Assembly: GCA_946183925.1 (NCBI GenBank)
Contig: CAMHDS010000022.1
Span: 1-33,739, forward strand
DNA: 33,739 nt
Source of the DNA: an uncultured Fibrobacter sp.
GTDB lineage: Bacteria; Fibrobacterota; Fibrobacteria; Fibrobacterales; Fibrobacteraceae
Reading direction: 5' to 3'
A program made the translations under genes and the position numbers. The notes beneath the pieces are model-generated. The model was not told the origin of the DNA. It made no database searches and saw only the letters and a list, made by a program, of their open reading frames with translations. This document shows, piece after piece, positions 31,900 to 33,739 of the stretch (its first letter is position 1; each line of letters starts with the position of its first letter).

Positions 31900-33501
31900 C
31901 TACTTGTCCACCACCAAAGTGGCGGAGCCATAGGCCTTCACCGGGCGACCATTCTCGTCAAATTCCGTCGTGTAACGGACATGGAACGGTATCCTGTTGG
32001 GAGTCAAGGGAATAACACCTTCCACACTCTTGGCACCATTGTCGATCTGCCTATGCCAATCGCGGTACATGTCCGCATAGTCCGGCGGGAAAATGCCTCT
32101 TTCAATGGCCGGCTCAGGATAGTTGCGGAGCAGTGGAGGCAAGCCCAAGTCCCGCTGGCAACGGAAACAGGGACGCATCTCCTTGGTAGCCACGGTGTAC
32201 TCCCAGAAGTAGATGTTGGCCTGCTCGCTGGCGGCCTTGAACCTGCGTTCCGTATCCAGCATTCCCTGGAACACGTTCTTCTCGTTGGTGATGTTCCGGA
32301 TCATCACATAGTAAAGCTTACTGACCTTACTTTCGCCGATAAGTTGTATGGAGCTGCGTATACAGATGCGTTCCGTACCGCAACAGCCCGAGGTGATATT
32401 CCGCCAGGTTTCGCACTCCTGCTCTTCACGAGTGGCCGCCGCACGCTCCAGGGCGGCCTTGTAGACCTTCTGGGATTCAGCGTCCAGCACATCACAGGGG
32501 TTCAGGGCGATAATTTCCGTTTCGGACAAGTTCATTCCCAGCTCACGGACATACTTCTGGTTCACCCGCAAAATTTCCATGGAGCACTTTTCGCCAGTAT
32601 GGACTTCCACGATGGCGGCCGCCCCCACGAAATTGCTGAAAATCAAAGTTTCCATAGAAATCGGGTTCCAGAACCGTCCCGCATCCACAAACTGGTCGAT
32701 GTTCATTTGGGGCACAATCGTGCCCACCATAGAGGCACCCAAAAGTTTCTCGTATTCCTCCACCGGAAGGGGCTTTGAATACAGGTAACCTTGCACATAG
32801 TCACAGCCCACGCTCTTCAAGAAGTCAGCCTGCTCCACAGTCTCAACGCCCTCCGCAATCACAGGAAGCTTGAGCCACTTGGCCATTCGAATTACGGAAC
32901 TCAAAATCGTCCCACCCCGATCGCTACCGATAGCACCGTTGATGAACTGCAAATCCAATTTCAGAACATCGAATTCGATATCCTTCAAGACATTCAGCGA
33001 AGAATACCCACTGCCGAAATCGTCCATCTCCACCGTATAGCCCAGCTTGTGCAACTTTCTGATGGAATCGACAACCACCTGGGTCCCCGTAACGGCGGCA
33101 GTCTCCGTCAGTTCCACATGGATAAGCCTGGTGGGAATGTCGAACTTCTGTCGTATGGCATCAAGATGCTCGATGTACTCTGGGCTCAGAATATCGTTAC
33201 GAGACATATTCACGGAAACTCGAGCCAGGGCCCTGTTGGAATCGATACAGCCCCGAAGGAACTGGCAAACATGCTCAAAAACGTACAGGTCCAGCGTAGG
33301 AATCAGGCTCATCTCCTCGAGAGCTGGGATAAAATCCGCCGGCGAGATAAAACCGTACTTCGGGGATTTCCAACGAACAAGGGCTTCGGCACCAATCAGG
33401 GCACCCGTCGAATGGTTGTACTGGGGCTGGAAATAGACCTGGAACTCACCCTTCTCGATGGCGGGTTCAAACGACTCCGAAATCTGCCGAAAAGACACCA
33501 T
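31900..33501 (-). CDS. EAL - PAS protein, probable c-di-GMP phosphodiesterase
   Basis: A 533-residue protein with the EAL domain first (residues about 5-250) and PAS-like sensor regions after it (about 285-400 and 410-530). The EAL motifs are complete: GAEALVRW with Glu39, VNMSRND, VELTET, DDFGSGYSS, LKLDLQF, AEGVET and QGYLYSKPLP, so c-di-GMP hydrolysis is expected. The order, output before input, is less common. The C-terminal region contains several cysteines (GCCGTERIC, CFRCQRD), which might serve a redox or metal sensor. ATG 33501 is chosen because AAGGA lies 5 nt upstream; an ATG at 33549 has no ribosome site. There is no GGDEF domain. It is preceded by the palindrome at 33565-33583. 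Confidence 0.9.
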   Translation of the reverse strand: MVSFRQISESFEPAIEKGEFQVYFQPQYNHSTGALIGAEALVRWKSPKYGFISPADFIPALEEMSLIPTLDLYVFEHVCQFLRGCIDSNRALARVSVNMSRNDILSPEYIEHLDAIRQKFDIPTRLIHVELTETAAVTGTQVVVDSIRKLHKLGYTVEMDDFGSGYSSLNVLKDIEFDVLKLDLQFINGAIGSDRGGTILSSVIRMAKWLKLPVIAEGVETVEQADFLKSVGCDYVQGYLYSKPLPVEEYEKLLGASMVGTIVPQMNIDQFVDAGRFWNPISMETLIFSNFVGAAAIVEVHTGEKCSMEILRVNQKYVRELGMNLSETEIIALNPCDVLDAESQKVYKAALERAAATREEQECETWRNITSGCCGTERICIRSSIQLIGESKVSKLYYVMIRNITNEKNVFQGMLDTERRFKAASEQANIYFWEYTVATKEMRPCFRCQRDLGLPPLLRNYPEPAIERGIFPPDYADMYRDWHRQIDNGAKSVEGVIPLTPNRIPFHVRYTTEFDENGRPVKAYGSATLVVDK

Positions 33502-33529
33502 ATTTTCCTTGGCCCCTATCCTAACGAAA

Positions 33530-33583
33530 CATATACTTTTTTTACGCATAAAGGAAACCCGGGGCTATTCCAATATGGAATAG
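33530..33583 (-). promoter_or_regulatory. EAL-PAS promoter region with palindrome CTATTCCA-ATA-TGGAATAG
   Basis: The palindrome (33565-33583) has perfect 8-bp arms and contains TTCCA-N3-TGGAA as at 18843-18855. A -10 candidate TATATG lies at 33535-33530 with a poor -35, which would suit an activator site. The palindrome centre is about 73 bp from ATG 33501. Confidence 0.55.
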
Positions 33584-33587
33584 TTGT

Positions 33588-33620
33588 AAAAAAAGCCCAT
33601 CGGGCGTTCCCGACAGGCTT
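33588..33620 (-). terminator. Intrinsic terminator of ilvC
   Basis: On the minus strand AAGCCTGTCGGG (33620-33609), loop AACG, CCCGATGGGCTT (33604-33593) form a 12-pair stem with two G-T pairs, followed by a T run. Confidence 0.92.
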
Positions 33621-33647
33621 GAAAATCGTCAATATGACAGGGCGCGA

Positions 33648-33739
33648 TTACACGACGCGGGTCATGCCGCTCATTCTCTCTCTGAGCCAGGCTCCGACTT
33701 CTTCCACCGGATGCTGACGGATGTTCTTGTTCACCTTGA
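33648..33739 (-). CDS. ilvC: Ketol-acid reductoisomerase, C-terminal fragment
   Basis: The last 29 codons of a minus-strand gene that continues beyond the window. The readable end contains IRQHPVEEVGAWLRERM, which fits the closing helix of ketol-acid reductoisomerase (usual pattern HPxExVGxxLRxMM), followed by SGMTRVV and TAA. The enzyme converts acetolactate to dihydroxyisovalerate in branched-chain amino acid synthesis. Only this fragment supports the call, so it is likely rather than certain. Confidence 0.7.
   Translation of the reverse strand, partial: KVNKNIRQHPVEEVGAWLRERMSGMTRVV

Overview
The window looks like chromosomal DNA from the Fibrobacterota, most likely a Fibrobacter species. 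Three things point there. One gene carries two tandem copies of the Fibrobacter succinogenes major paralogous domain (FISUMP/TIGR02145). A TIGR02147-type regulator sits directly upstream of a large lipoprotein gene. A peptidoglycan amidase has a poly-Ser/Ala linker. Most of the window is GC-rich housekeeping DNA, with two visibly AT-rich stretches (about 7.7-9.9 kb and the gene at 20.5-21.8 kb) that look acquired or differently evolving.

Layout. 1-55: the 5' part of a tRNA-Arg(ACG) on the minus strand, cut by the window edge. 170-5972: class A penicillin-binding protein, RlmN, a small methyltransferase, a YchJ-type SEC-C protein and type 2 ArgC. 5969-9546 (minus): an AAA_14/DUF4143-type ATPase, a 43-codon ORF and two uncharacterised membrane proteins, in AT-rich DNA with clear promoters. 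9901-12459: TIGR02147 regulator plus lipoprotein. 12500-15246: a tight obgE-smpB-amidase cluster. 15259-18764 (minus): a translationally coupled c-di-GMP pair, FIST-GGDEF then PAS/degenerate GGDEF/EAL. 18942-23653: long-form NfeD, a GT-C type membrane glycosyltransferase, flotillin FloA and a membrane-anchored protein with an FtsK-gamma-like winged helix. 23722-25683 (minus): FISUMP protein and a PAP2 phosphatase. 25714-26661: an ArsR-methyltransferase fusion. 26792-28463: pncC-recA. 28751-29527: a Cys/Trp-repeat lipoprotein. 29598-31828 (minus): DUF2334 deacetylase-like and DUF1846 genes. 31900-33501 (minus): an EAL-PAS protein. 33648 to the end (minus): the C-terminus of ketol-acid reductoisomerase.

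Regulatory signals are unusually readable. Sigma70-like promoters with a TATATT -10 recur, and in four genes the -10 lies exactly 6 nt before the ATG, suggesting leaderless mRNAs. Two c-di-GMP operons 15 kb apart share an upstream palindrome TTCCA-N3-TGGAA. The AAA ATPase gene has three helically phased AAGTTAA half-sites over its promoter. Short dispersed repeats appear between genes and, in two cases, inside coding sequence. I saw no CRISPR array, transposase, phage gene or rRNA. The best candidates for something undescribed are the AT-rich membrane-protein operon next to the ATPase, and the NfeD/FloA cluster with its inserted glycosyltransferase and tethered winged-helix protein.
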